Origin: Kitasatospora sp. GP82
Lineage (GTDB): Bacteria > Actinomycetota > Actinomycetes > Streptomycetales > Streptomycetaceae
DNA length: 64,000 bases
Assembly: GCF_029892105.1 (NCBI RefSeq)
Contig: NZ_JARZAJ010000006.1
Location: 204,254-268,253 of the forward strand
Reading direction: 5' to 3'
Shown: positions 17,776 through 26,112 of the stretch, in pieces
How positions within the stretch are numbered: position 1 is the stretch's first letter
Layout of the letters: every line of letters begins with the position of its first letter
Notes under the pieces: generated by a model
What the model was told of the DNA's origin: nothing
What the model saw: the letters and a program-made list of their open reading frames with translations, nothing else
Database searches by the model: none
Position numbers and translations under genes: made by a program

Positions 17776-18786
17776 ATGATTTCCAGGCGCAGCACGGGAA
17801 GGGCAAGGGCGAAGATCGCCCTCGGGGTCGCGACGACCGTCGGGGCCGCAGGCGGAATCGTGGGAGTCTTCGGAGCCGGAACCGCGGCTGCTCAAACGAT
17901 TTCCCCCACACTGTCGTACACATGCACGTTTCCGTACATCGGCGCCCAGCATCTCCGGGTGAGGATGGACGCGGACGTCCCGAACTCGGTCGCCGTCGGT
18001 GAGCCCAGTCAGAAATTCGGCATCTCAGCCGTGACGACGGCGCCCAACGGCCTCGCGCAGGGGCTCGGCTTCTTCGGCGTGAGGATCATCGAGGGCACGG
18101 GCCAGGCCAGCATCACCGTGACCGCGCCGCAGGGCGACATCCCCGTCAGCGTGCCGGCCATCATCGCGAAGACCGCCCTCCCGCAATCCGGTCCGTTCGA
18201 CCTCGCGGGATCCGGCACCGCGCCATCACTCACGTTCAGCCAGCCGGGCAACGGGAAGATCACCGTCGGCGGCATCTCCCTGCACCTCATCACCGAGGAT
18301 GCGAGCGGCAACCCGACCTTCGTGGGCAGCATCGATGTGTCGTGCACGCTGGACGGCGGGCAGAACAACATCGCGGCGTCGTTCGCCATCACGCAGCCCC
18401 CTCCGACGCCCGCCCCGCCCCCTCCGACGCCCGGCCCGCCCGACCCGACGCCCGGCCCGCGCACCCCGACGCCCGGCCCGCCCGACCCGGGGCCGGTGCC
18501 ATCGTCGCCCGCCCCGACGCAGAGCACCGCAGGGTCCTTGACGCCGACGCCCCCCGGGCCCACGACGGCCAGCCCGTCCAGCTCGACCATGTCCGGTCCC
18601 CCGACTGGTCCGACCTCCACCGATCCCGTGCCGGGTCCGACCGGATCCACGATCCGCCCTACGGCCGGTGGCCTGGGCACGACGGCCATCGCCCTGCTGG
18701 CTGCTGGCGTTCTTGTCGCGGGCGCCGTCGCCTTCCGCTTCGGCTCGCGACTGAGGAACCGCCGCCGCACCGGCGACAGCGGCTGA
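17776..18786 (+). CDS. DUF6801 cell-surface protein, membrane-anchored
   Basis: A 336-residue exported protein. Signal peptide residues 1-39 (RARAKIALGVATTVG, cleavage after AGTAAAQ). Residues 40-200 form a DUF6801-like beta domain with two Cys (SYTCTF and DVSCTL) that could form a disulphide. Residues 205-295 are a Pro/Thr-rich stalk built from PTPGPPDP-like repeats, matched by a repetitive DNA stretch (18400-18490). The end has one membrane helix (TTAIALLAAGVLVAGAVAF) and a basic tail RNRRR, so the domain is displayed outside. Start ATG 17776 has GGAAGGTGG just upstream. DUF6801 proteins are abundant in streptomycetes; their function is unknown. Confidence 0.85.
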   Translation: MISRRSTGRARAKIALGVATTVGAAGGIVGVFGAGTAAAQTISPTLSYTCTFPYIGAQHLRVRMDADVPNSVAVGEPSQKFGISAVTTAPNGLAQGLGFFGVRIIEGTGQASITVTAPQGDIPVSVPAIIAKTALPQSGPFDLAGSGTAPSLTFSQPGNGKITVGGISLHLITEDASGNPTFVGSIDVSCTLDGGQNNIAASFAITQPPPTPAPPPPTPGPPDPTPGPRTPTPGPPDPGPVPSSPAPTQSTAGSLTPTPPGPTTASPSSSTMSGPPTGPTSTDPVPGPTGSTIRPTAGGLGTTAIALLAAGVLVAGAVAFRFGSRLRNRRRTGDSG

Positions 18787-19723
18787 GGCGGCAGATGGCA
18801 CTCGGTGCCGTTCGCCGGACAGGCGACCGGGCACCCTGAATGGGACACCGTCCGCGCAGGTCGGTCCCCCCGACCGAGCGAGATCACAGGTGTTCATCGG
18901 GGGCGACACCGTTGCGTTTAGCGACGGGGCGTGGAGCGATCCCGGTTTCGAAGATCACGAGGTCGGGGTGGAAGGTATGGGTCTGTGCGGTGGCCGGGTG
19001 CTTGCCGGCGTTCGGGTCGTACTTGCCGGTCGGGTTCTTGCGGCTGCGGGCCTTGACGCGGAGCCTGCGCCGGGCGGGCAGGGGGTCACGAAGGACGCCC
19101 GACTTCGACAGTCGGTGGGCACACGGGGTTCGGCACACGGCTGACCCGCGGCAATGTAGTTGACGTCGCATGCCCACACGAAGGTGGCGGTGGGGGTTTG
19201 CTGACAATGACTCATCGGGCACCGCGTGACGATCCATCACTATTCTGGACAAACCGTCACGCCTCGTCGATCCGGCCCGGGCAACCCGCGACGTAATCTG
19301 TGCCCAACCTTTCAGGTCACGGCCCCGGCCGCGGTTTGTAGGCACACGCCCGGCAGGCAAATCTCAGCAGGTCACGCGGCTGTCTGACCCTCGTGTGGCC
19401 GCCAACTGTCGAACTCGGGGGGACGGAGCGCCCGATCGGGCCGACCAGTGCAGCGGTCTCGGGGTCGCCTGGCCGAGCCCGACAGGCCGTCAGGCGCGGA
19501 AGCGGCACACCGCCGGCCGGACCGGCGGATCCGCCTACAGCAGGCCGCGCCGGTCCGGAGCTGCACTGCGGATCTCCAGCCGGCGGGTCAACCCGCCGTG
19601 GTGGCAATCGACGACCCGACCGTCTCCGACGGCCCGCTGCGGCGGAACGTGCTGTACCGGATCAGCGCGCCGAAGCGCTGACGTCGTCGACATCGTCACG
19701 GGGCCGGCGAAGGCGGGTCCAAC
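18787..19723. other. Gene-poor region with a decayed minus-strand reading frame
   Basis: No intact gene is supported in these 940 bases. On the minus strand near 18884-19215 two overlapping frames read like parts of one protein: TPTATFVWACDVNYIAAGQ in one frame, and SKSGVLRDPLPARRR, then SRKNPTGKYDPNAGKHPAT and TFHPDLVIFETGI in the next. This suggests a gene broken by a frameshift at about 19140. I do not recognise the family; a transposase remnant is possible. The stretch 19380-19700 has no convincing coding signal. Confidence 0.4.
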
Positions 19724-20470
19724 TCACTTCCAGATGATCCCGTTGCCGCCGTCCTGGGCGAGGCTCTGGGGGATGACGTTGGCCGGGTAGGTCGGGTGTA
19801 GTTGGAAGTAGCCGACGATGCCCATTGGCGAGGTTGCGTCGCACACGCCGTCGGTGTGGATACAGAACCGCTCGACCGGGATGCTGCCGAAGTTGACGGG
19901 GCCGGCGCCGGGAGAGGTGAACCCGAGCGCACTCAAGCCCTTGGGGATCTCGGCCCAGATGCCCGTGTCACGCTGCATCGGGTCGGCGTAGAGCATGCCG
20001 TCGACCTGCGAGCTGGGGATGTCGGTGCCGTTGGCGATCGTCTGGAGCACCTCGTCCGCGACCTGTCCGCCCTGCGAGTAGCCGGTGATCGTCAGGCGCG
20101 CGTTCGGGTGGGCGTGGTAGGTGTCCTCCGCCACCTTCAACGCGTTCTGGTAGCCCTGCTGCACGCTGGAGTCGAAGCTCGGTGCGGTGATGCTGTCGAG
20201 GTGCAGGCCGCCGGTGCCGATGAACGGGCCGGCGGTGGCCGGGTAGCACACCGGAACGTAGCTGCCAGCCGGGAGTTGGCTGTTCACAGCGTCGTAGGAG
20301 GAGGTGCACCGGGGTGCGGGCAGTGTAGCGCCGGTCCCGCCGATCTCGATGTAGTAGTGCTGCGCGCCGGCCGCGTGCGCGGCGGTGGGCGCCAGGACGG
20401 TGGTGAGCGTCATCGCCGCCGCCGACGCGGCGACGGCCGTGACGCGGCGGATGAGGCTGGTTGCCTTCAC
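19724..20470 (-). CDS. Secreted cutinase/PE-PPE-like serine hydrolase
   Basis: A 248-residue exported alpha/beta hydrolase. Signal peptide about 1-34 (SAAAMTLTTVLAPTAAHA). The nucleophile elbow is ITGYSQGGQ with Ser at about residue 130, preceded by HPNARLTITG; a DP-containing loop (LYADPMQRDTG) and a C-terminal His (YFQLHPTYPAN) could complete the triad. Four or more Cys residues (RCTSS, PVCYP, RFCIH, VCDAT) suggest disulphides. The fold and motif fit PE-PPE/cutinase-like esterases; the substrate is unknown. It stands alone between decayed regions. Confidence 0.8.
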   Translation of the reverse strand: MKATSLIRRVTAVAASAAAMTLTTVLAPTAAHAAGAQHYYIEIGGTGATLPAPRCTSSYDAVNSQLPAGSYVPVCYPATAGPFIGTGGLHLDSITAPSFDSSVQQGYQNALKVAEDTYHAHPNARLTITGYSQGGQVADEVLQTIANGTDIPSSQVDGMLYADPMQRDTGIWAEIPKGLSALGFTSPGAGPVNFGSIPVERFCIHTDGVCDATSPMGIVGYFQLHPTYPANVIPQSLAQDGGNGIIWK

Positions 20471-20734
20471 GTGATCTGATTCTCCATTCAGCTGTGATGG
20501 AAACGGGTCGGGTTCGCCAGATCGCTCGCCAAGTATGGCCAGTCAGATGGCAGTTGAGGGAGCACTTGCTAGAAAAGGAGTTCTGCTTCTGGCCTCGATT
20601 CGTCAACCGCCGGTGCTCGGTAATCGTCTCGGCGGCTCGCCCGTAACGTCCCCGATGCCTTCGGGGCGGGCCGTCGCATGACGTTGCGGTGACGCCGGGT
20701 TCCACGGGCCCGGGGCTGCTCTCCTTCCTGCTCG

Positions 20735-20980
20735 TCAAGGTGATGGCCGGCGGTCAGGTGACGGCCGGGAGAGCGGTGAGCCCTGCCGTGCGAGAACGAA
20801 CGCGGTGGCCCAGGGCCAGGTGCGTTCGATCCGCAGCCAGCGGCGGCGGGTGTGGTGCGAGAGGCGGGCGGGCAGGTAGTAGAGCCGGTAGCGCATGGTG
20901 TCCGGCTCGGCCCGCTCCAGGTCATGCAGGGTGAAGCAACGATCGGCCCCTGCTGGCCGGCTGGCCTGGGCGTCCCTCAC
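20735..20980 (-). pseudogene. IS1380-like transposase C-terminal remnant
   Basis: The minus strand encodes about 60 residues resembling the extreme C-terminus of IS1380-type transposases: LHDLERAEPDTMRYRLYYLP, ARLSHHTRRRWLRIERTWPW and ATAFVLA. The catalytic DDE core that should precede it is missing upstream, so this is only a 3' relic. Family assignment is from remembered C-terminal pattern and is moderately certain. Confidence 0.5.
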
Positions 20981-21019
20981 TCACGTGAACGACACCGTCC
21001 ACGAGGTGAACGCCCGGGT

Positions 21020-21320
21020 CACAGCTCTACCCGCGCGCCGAGCTCAAGATGAACAACGAACACTTCAACGGCTACGCCAAGGACCACGAAGCCATCGAAC
21101 CGTAGCCGCACCCGCCGCATCCGCGGCATCGCGGCCCAGTCCTTCCTCCTCTCCTTCCAGATCGCCCACGCCAACCAGCGCAAGCTCGCCAGCTGGCTCG
21201 ACACCCTCCACCTTGCCGACCAGCCCGCCCGACGCCGTCCCTCCAACCGCAACAAGCCCAAGAACGCCCGCCACTGGACTCCGAAGGGCTACCTGCCCGA
21301 CACCCCGCACGGCAGCTGAT
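21020..21320 (+). pseudogene. C-terminal remnant of a mobile-element protein, frameshifted
   Basis: The plus strand reads QLYPRAELKMNNEHFNGYAK to HEAIEP, ends at a TAG near 21104, and continues one frame over with RSRTRRIRGIAAQSFLLSFQ, IAHANQRKLASWLDTL and WTPKGYLPDTPHGS to a TGA at about 21320. The two parts look like one conserved C-terminus of a transposase- or phage-related protein, broken by a single-base shift at about 21103-21107. The upstream body is missing. The family is not securely recognised. Confidence 0.45.
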
Positions 21321-21361
21321 CCACCCCACCCCCGGAATCCACTCTGACCAGCACAAACAGA

Positions 21362-21393
21362 TCTGGCCCCCCGCGAAGCAGCAAGGGGCCAGA
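21362..21393. repeat. Short inverted repeat beside the tRNA hairpin
   Basis: TCTGGCCCC (21362-21370) and GGGGCCAGA (21385-21393) are perfect complements with a 14-base loop. It lies just past the larger 21411-21455 hairpin and may act as a second terminator stem for the minus-strand tRNA transcript, or belong to the decayed element. Confidence 0.5.
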
Positions 21394-21410
21394 ACACGTT
21401 CTGCAAAGCA

Positions 21411-21455
21411 ATGGGGCTGGTCAACCCGACATTCCGTCGGGTTGACCAGCCCCAT
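21411..21455 (-). terminator. Strong hairpin downstream of tRNA-Leu
   Basis: A perfect 20-bp inverted repeat (21411-21430 and 21436-21455, arm starting ATGGGGCTGG) with a 5-base loop ATTCC. It begins 18 bases past the 3' end of the tRNA gene in its direction of transcription. There is no T tract, but streptomycete terminators often lack one. The unusually long perfect stem could also be the end of an inserted element. Confidence 0.7.
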
Positions 21456-21473
21456 CTGGTCGGTTGACCCTGG

Positions 21474-21557
21474 TGCGCGAGGGGGGAGTTGAACCCCCAC
21501 GCCCTTGCGGGCACTGGAACCTGAATCCAGCGCGTCTGCCTATTCCGCCACCCGCGC
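21474..21557 (-). tRNA. tRNA-Leu (CAG)
   Basis: An 84-base class II tRNA on the minus strand. It begins GCGCGGGTGGCGGAAT and ends in the complementary CTCGCGC plus discriminator A; the CCA end is not encoded. The anticodon arm CTGGA-TTCAGGT-TCCAG gives anticodon CAG. A long variable arm (TGCCCGCAAGGGCG) and T arm GGGTTCAACTCC are present, as in leucine tRNAs. CAG reads CTG, a very common Leu codon in this genome type. tRNA genes are frequent integration sites, which fits the debris next to it. Confidence 0.95.
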
Positions 21558-21949
21558 ATCGGTGCTGTCGTAAATGTTAGCCGATCTTCCGGCCCACTCC
21601 GAACCGTCCCAGCACTTGGCCGGTTGACGGCCTGCCTGCGCACCGGACAACCCGCCATGCGCGGGGCCGGAGCGGATGTCGCGTCAGCACCGCCGGGGCA
21701 TCAGGGCGGACAGTACACCGATCCGACTCCTTGCCCTTCGGAGCCGGGGTTGTAGGTCTACGCACCGACTCGATCGGCTCAGAGCCGTGGAGCAGCGCCG
21801 AGACCTGGTGCAGGGCCCTGCTGTCGGCCGCCCTAGACTGCATGGGGTCATGAGCGGTTGGTCACATCATGTGACTTACTCTTCGGGGCCTCCTGAGGAG
21901 CTGGTCAGCGCCGCCGTGCGATGTTCCGGCCCGCTGAGAGAGCACCCAT
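21558..21949 (+). promoter_or_regulatory. Upstream region of the Ser/Thr kinase with a palindrome
   Basis: About 390 bases without a gene between the tRNA and the kinase. A perfect 15-base palindrome GTCACAT-C-ATGTGAC lies at 21861-21875, 75 bases before the kinase start, and could be an operator. A TAGACT box near 21831 could be a -10 element. No other structure is evident. Confidence 0.4.
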
Positions 21950-23554
21950 ATGTCCGCACCCCAACCCCAGACGTTCCAGGCGCTGTCCGCAGACGACCCG
22001 TGCGAGGTGGGTGGCTACCGCCTGATCGCCAGGCTGGGTACGGGAGGCATGGGCCGGGTCTACCTGTCCCACACTCCGGGCGGACGGCCCATAGCGCTCA
22101 AGGTCGTGCGCCCCGAACTCGCGGAGGACGCGGAGTTCCGCCGCCGGTTCGCCCAGGAGGTCGCCAACGCCCAGCGCATCCACGGGCTCTACACCGCCCA
22201 GGTCGTCGACTCCGGTGCCGATGCGGCCACCCCGTGGCTGGCCACCGCCTACGTGTCCGGCCCCTCGCTGCAGCAGGTGGTGCACCAGCACGGCCCCCTC
22301 CCGGAGCGGACGGTGCTTCTGCTGATGGCCGGCATCGCCGAGGCGCTCCAGGTGATCCACAGCGCCGGAGTGGTGCACCGCGACCTGAAACCCGCCAACG
22401 TCCTGATCGCCGCCGACGGCCCGCGCGTCATCGACTTCGGCATCGCCCGCGCCGCCGACGCCAGCGCGCTCACGGGCACCGGACTGCAGATCGGATCGCC
22501 CGGCTTCATGGCCCCCGAGCAGGCCATGGGAACAACCGCGACCCCGGCCACCGACATCTTCGCCCTGGGCGCGCTGGCCGTCTACATCTCCGGCGGCACA
22601 CCGCCGTTCGGCAACGGTCCGGCCTCAACCTCCCTGTACCGGGCGGTGCACGAGGAGCCCGATCTCACCCGGGTGCCGACCTCCCTGCACGCACTGCTCC
22701 GGCACTGCCTGGCAAAGCAGCCCGAGCACCGGCCGTCCACCGCCCAGGTGATCGAGGCGGCGCGCAACCACCCCGCGGTCGCGGGACAGTTCCTCTTCAC
22801 CGAGGACTGGCTGCCGCAACAGGTCAGTACGGAGATCGCCCGCCGCTCGGAGCTGCCCACGTCCCCGGCCGCGCCGCCCACCGTCCTGGACGACATGCCG
22901 GCGGTAGCCGACGCGCGAACGGTCCTGGCATCCCACCCGGCACCGGCCGGAACGCCGGAGGCGACCCCCGACCGGCGGAACGGATCCAGGCGCAAGAGCC
23001 TCCGCAGGACGGCACTGACGGCCGCGGCGGCCCTGCTGATCGGTGCCGGAGGAGCGTTCGCCCTGCTCGACCCGGGCGGCACCGGGAAACCCGCCGCCAC
23101 CGACTCCACCGACGCTCCGGCCGACCCCGCCCCCGCGGACTCCGCCACGGCCTCGGACAGCGACCCCGCCACGGTCCCGGGCTACACCGAGGTCTACACC
23201 GAAGCCGAACTCACCTCGCCGGACCACACGTACGAGTTCGACATCAAGACCGGCAAGGTGCTCCCCGAGGGCACCGCCCCCTGGTACCTCGGCCGCAGCG
23301 CCACCGAGTTCTCCGTCCCCGAGGAGAACGACGCCTACATAGCCCAGAGCGACCAGCTCGCGCTCGCCGACTGCATCAAGGGCATCGAGAGCCAACCGGT
23401 CACCCAACTGCCGTTCAGTGCCCTGCCCTCGGGCCGGTCCTTCTGCGTCCGGGCCCAGGCCAACCATGACATCGCGATCGTCAGAGTGATCTCGACGACC
23501 ACCGACGACGGACCGGTCAAGGTCTCGATGGACTACTACCGCGCCGGAGACTGA
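21950..23554 (+). CDS. Membrane Ser/Thr protein kinase (Hanks type)
   Basis: A 534-residue receptor-like kinase. Catalytic domain residues 20-275: Gly loop LGTGGMGRVYL, Lys in IALKVVRPEL, catalytic loop HRDLKPANVL, DFGIARA, and APEQA. A Pro/Thr linker (about 285-345) leads to basic residues SRRKSLRR and one membrane helix (about 350-370, TAAAALLIGAGGAFALL). The external ~150 residues have no PASTA repeats; two Cys (ADCIKG, SFCVRA) lie near the end. It stands alone, so the signal and substrates are unknown. All catalytic residues are present, so the kinase should be active. Confidence 0.93.
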   Translation: MSAPQPQTFQALSADDPCEVGGYRLIARLGTGGMGRVYLSHTPGGRPIALKVVRPELAEDAEFRRRFAQEVANAQRIHGLYTAQVVDSGADAATPWLATAYVSGPSLQQVVHQHGPLPERTVLLLMAGIAEALQVIHSAGVVHRDLKPANVLIAADGPRVIDFGIARAADASALTGTGLQIGSPGFMAPEQAMGTTATPATDIFALGALAVYISGGTPPFGNGPASTSLYRAVHEEPDLTRVPTSLHALLRHCLAKQPEHRPSTAQVIEAARNHPAVAGQFLFTEDWLPQQVSTEIARRSELPTSPAAPPTVLDDMPAVADARTVLASHPAPAGTPEATPDRRNGSRRKSLRRTALTAAAALLIGAGGAFALLDPGGTGKPAATDSTDAPADPAPADSATASDSDPATVPGYTEVYTEAELTSPDHTYEFDIKTGKVLPEGTAPWYLGRSATEFSVPEENDAYIAQSDQLALADCIKGIESQPVTQLPFSALPSGRSFCVRAQANHDIAIVRVISTTTDDGPVKVSMDYYRAGD

Positions 23555-23579
23555 CCCACTGCCTGCCCGGCCCTCGGCC

Positions 23580-23650
<71 letters not shown>

Positions 23651-23851
23651 CGTGACGGGCGTTGACGCCGCGGCAGCTTCACAAGGCGGACTCTCCACCG
23701 CAGCGCACGGCTCGTCCGAACACCCGGCCGTGTCCCGGCCCTTCCCCTGCTATGGCACGTTAGCCCATTGTTTCCTCGACCGACCGCCGGGACCGCTACC
23801 AATGACCCGGCAGACGAAGGCTGTTCACACCGAGGGGACGGGTTACCGGAG

Positions 23852-25645
23852 ATGAGACGACTTTGGCGAGCGCTCGGCGGCGCTCTCCTCCTGCTGAGCG
23901 CACTGGTCGGGGTGACGCCCGCGAACGCGGCCACCACCAGCGGGAATCTGATCGTGAACGGCGATGCGGAGGCGGGCTACTGCACCACCGACTGGACGGC
24001 GGCGTCCACCATGCCGGGCTGGACGGTGCTGTCCGGCAGTCCTGACGTGGTCTGCTACTCGGCGGGGAGTTTCGGCCACCCTGCCGCCCCGGCGCCCGGC
24101 ACGGCGTTCTTCGCCCCCGGCAACCAGGGCGACGGCGCGATGGAGCAGACCGTCGACGTCTCCTCCGCCGCCACCGCGATCGACGGCGGCGGTGTCGGCT
24201 ACAACCTGTCCGGCTGGCTCGGTGGTTGGACCAGCTACGCGGGCTACGTCCAGGTCTCGCTGCAGTTCCGGAACGGCTCGGGCCAGCAGCTCGGCTCGAC
24301 CGCCGAACTGCCCACCGTCTCCGCGGCCGACCGCTCCAACTCCACCTCCTTCCTCGCCCGCAGCAGCACCGGCGCCGTCCCGGCCGGCACCCGCTCGATC
24401 CTCGTCGAGGCGCAGTTCCTGCAGAGCTCCGGGGAGTCCGGCTATCTGGACAACCTGTCGCTCACCCTCTCCACCCCCGTCACTCCGGCCACCCTCACTC
24501 CCCCGGCCTCCAAGGTGCCCGGCTACGACCACGTCTTCATGGTCATGATGGAGAACACCGACTACTCGGCGGTGATGGGCGACCCGACGGACACTCCCTT
24601 CATCCACAGCCTGATGGCGCAGGGCGCGTCCATGACCGACTACCACGCCGTCTACCACCCCAGCGACGAGAACTACATGGCCGTCGCGGGCGGCGACACC
24701 TACACCACCGGTGCGACCTACTGGCCCCACATCAACGCCCCGGGCACCAACCTGGGAGACCGGATCGAGGCCGCGGGCAAGACCTGGAAGGCGTATGAGC
24801 AGGGCATGGGCACGCCCTGCAACACCACCACCCAGTACGACTCGTACTACCAGCCGGACGACGCGCCGTTCATCAACTACACCGATGTCAGCGGCAATGC
24901 GACCCGCTGTGCCGCCCACCTCTTCGACACCGGCCAGCTGACCACCGACCTGCAGAACGCGGCCACCACCCCGGCCTTCTCCTGGATCGCAGCCGACGAC
25001 TACAACGACGGCGAGGCCTCCGGCAACGGCAACTCCACCAGCCTCAAGGTCCAGGACGCCTGGCTCAAGCAGACCCTGGCTCCGATCATGCAGTCCCCGG
25101 CCTGGACCACGCAGAAGTCCCTGCTGATCCTCACCTGGGACGAGGACACCAGCAACCCCGACAACCAGGTGGCCGCGATCGTCGACGGCTCCCAGGGCAC
25201 CGTCCCGGCCGGCACCACCAGCGGTACCCGCTACGACCACTACAGCACCGCCCGCACCATCGAGGCAGCGCTGGGCCTGTCCGGCATCACCGCCAACGAC
25301 ACCTACGCGACACCGCTCAACGACGCCTTCGTCCCCGTCTCCGCCCCCGCTCCGACCAGCACGCTGACCACCAGCACCCCAACCGTCACCAATGGGGCGA
25401 GCGTCACCTTCCAGTACTCGACACCGGCGGCGAGCACCAGCTCGACCAACTGGATCGGAATCTACCCGTCTGGTGTGACACCGGGTCAGAAATCCTCCCT
25501 GACCTGGCAGTACGCCCCGAACAGCAGCGGCAGCCAGACCTTCGCCACCAGCAACCTCCCCGGCCCCGGCACATACGCCGTCTGGTACCTCTACAACAAC
25601 GGCTACACGCCGCTGGCGGGCCCACTCGGCCTGACGGTGCACTGA
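23852..25645 (+). CDS. Secreted phosphoesterase (acid-phosphatase/PLC superfamily)
   Basis: A 597-residue exported protein. Signal peptide about 1-27 (LGGALLLLSALVGVTPANA); start ATG 23852. Residues 28-215 form a beta-sandwich, carbohydrate-binding-like domain (GNLIVNGDAEAGY to SGYLDNLSLTL). Residues 225-495 are the phosphoesterase catalytic domain of the alkaline-phosphatase-like superfamily: HVFMVMMENTDYS holds the metal ligand and nucleophile region, HPSDENYMAVAGG and LTWDEDTSNPDN supply further ligands, and RYDHYSTARTIE is conserved. The last ~90 residues are an Ig-like beta domain (NWIGIYPSG). Substrate may be phosphate esters or phospholipid; not defined by sequence. Confidence 0.88.
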   Translation: MRRLWRALGGALLLLSALVGVTPANAATTSGNLIVNGDAEAGYCTTDWTAASTMPGWTVLSGSPDVVCYSAGSFGHPAAPAPGTAFFAPGNQGDGAMEQTVDVSSAATAIDGGGVGYNLSGWLGGWTSYAGYVQVSLQFRNGSGQQLGSTAELPTVSAADRSNSTSFLARSSTGAVPAGTRSILVEAQFLQSSGESGYLDNLSLTLSTPVTPATLTPPASKVPGYDHVFMVMMENTDYSAVMGDPTDTPFIHSLMAQGASMTDYHAVYHPSDENYMAVAGGDTYTTGATYWPHINAPGTNLGDRIEAAGKTWKAYEQGMGTPCNTTTQYDSYYQPDDAPFINYTDVSGNATRCAAHLFDTGQLTTDLQNAATTPAFSWIAADDYNDGEASGNGNSTSLKVQDAWLKQTLAPIMQSPAWTTQKSLLILTWDEDTSNPDNQVAAIVDGSQGTVPAGTTSGTRYDHYSTARTIEAALGLSGITANDTYATPLNDAFVPVSAPAPTSTLTTSTPTVTNGASVTFQYSTPAASTSSTNWIGIYPSGVTPGQKSSLTWQYAPNSSGSQTFATSNLPGPGTYAVWYLYNNGYTPLAGPLGLTVH

Positions 25646-25685
25646 CGGTGCACTGACGGTGCGCTGACGGAGCACTGACGGAGCG
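25631..25685. repeat. Five tandem 11-base repeats spanning the phosphoesterase stop codon
   Basis: CTGACGGTGCA is repeated five times with small changes (25631-25641, 25642-25652, 25653-25663, 25664-25674, 25675-25685). The stop TGA at 25643-25645 lies in the second copy. Because 11 is not a multiple of 3, gain or loss of copies upstream of the stop would alter the C-terminus. Confidence 0.85.
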
Positions 25686-25718
25686 AGCCCTCTCCCCGGT
25701 ACGGGAAGAGGGCTCGCT
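25682..25718 (+). terminator. Terminator hairpin after the phosphoesterase
   Basis: AGCGAGCCCTC (25682-25692) pairs with GAGGGCTCGCT (25708-25718), with partial extension of the stem into the loop. It is followed by TCTCTGCTTTG, a weak T-rich tail. It lies about 37 bases past the stop codon on the plus strand. Confidence 0.7.
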
Positions 25719-26047
25719 TCTCTGCTTTGCAAGGGACCGCCTGCCCACGGGTTCGAGGATCAGCGGTGGACCCTGGCCCGGGTCCAGACGGTGATCGCGG
25801 ATTCTCTGGGGGAGAGGTGTGGCGCGAGGCGAGTCGGGACGACTTTGTGCAGCTCAGCGGCCAGTGCGCCCGGCACTACCGCGTGCAACAGGTGTGGTGC
25901 TATCGCTGGATCGGGTGAGCTGACACGGGGGCTCCCGGACCTGCCCGGTGGCATACGGCCACTGAAAGAGCGCTCGGGACGAGCCGAACGTCGACGACCT
26001 ACTCCCGGCGCAGGAATTCCCGCAGGTCCGCGACTACGGCCGTCATG
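25719..26047. other. Intergenic stretch without a supported gene
   Basis: About 330 bases between two terminator hairpins. Short frames exist on both strands but none has a recognisable motif, a good ribosome site or family resemblance. It may be eroded sequence. Confidence 0.45.
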
Positions 26048-26105
26048 CCGGAGGCCACTCGACCGGCGCCGCCGCTGGCGGCGGCGCCGGTCGAGTGGCC
26101 TCCGG
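26048..26105 (-). terminator. Very strong terminator hairpin (28-bp perfect stem)
   Basis: Arms 26048-26075 and 26078-26105 are perfectly complementary with only TG between them. It begins 8 bases after the stop of the minus-strand lipoprotein gene, so it should end that transcript, and it also faces plus-strand readthrough. No T tract follows. Confidence 0.75.
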
Positions 26106-26112
26106 ACGGTTC

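Larger units (their letters stand above)
20471..21350. other. Degenerate insertion-sequence region
   Basis: No complete gene is seen. Two transposase-like fragments are listed separately. From 20471 to 20734 there is only the upstream region of the hydrolase and non-coding sequence. The fragments point in opposite directions and lack their 5' portions, so several elements have been inserted and eroded here, next to the tRNA gene. Confidence 0.5.

Noticed and set aside
18400..18490. Repetitive DNA taken as a regulatory tandem array
   Set aside because: It is the coding repeat for the Pro/Thr stalk of the surface protein.
19381..19500. Possible tRNA-like sequence on the minus strand with GAGTTCGAC
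   Set aside because: The T-arm stem and acceptor stem cannot be paired, and no anticodon arm fits.
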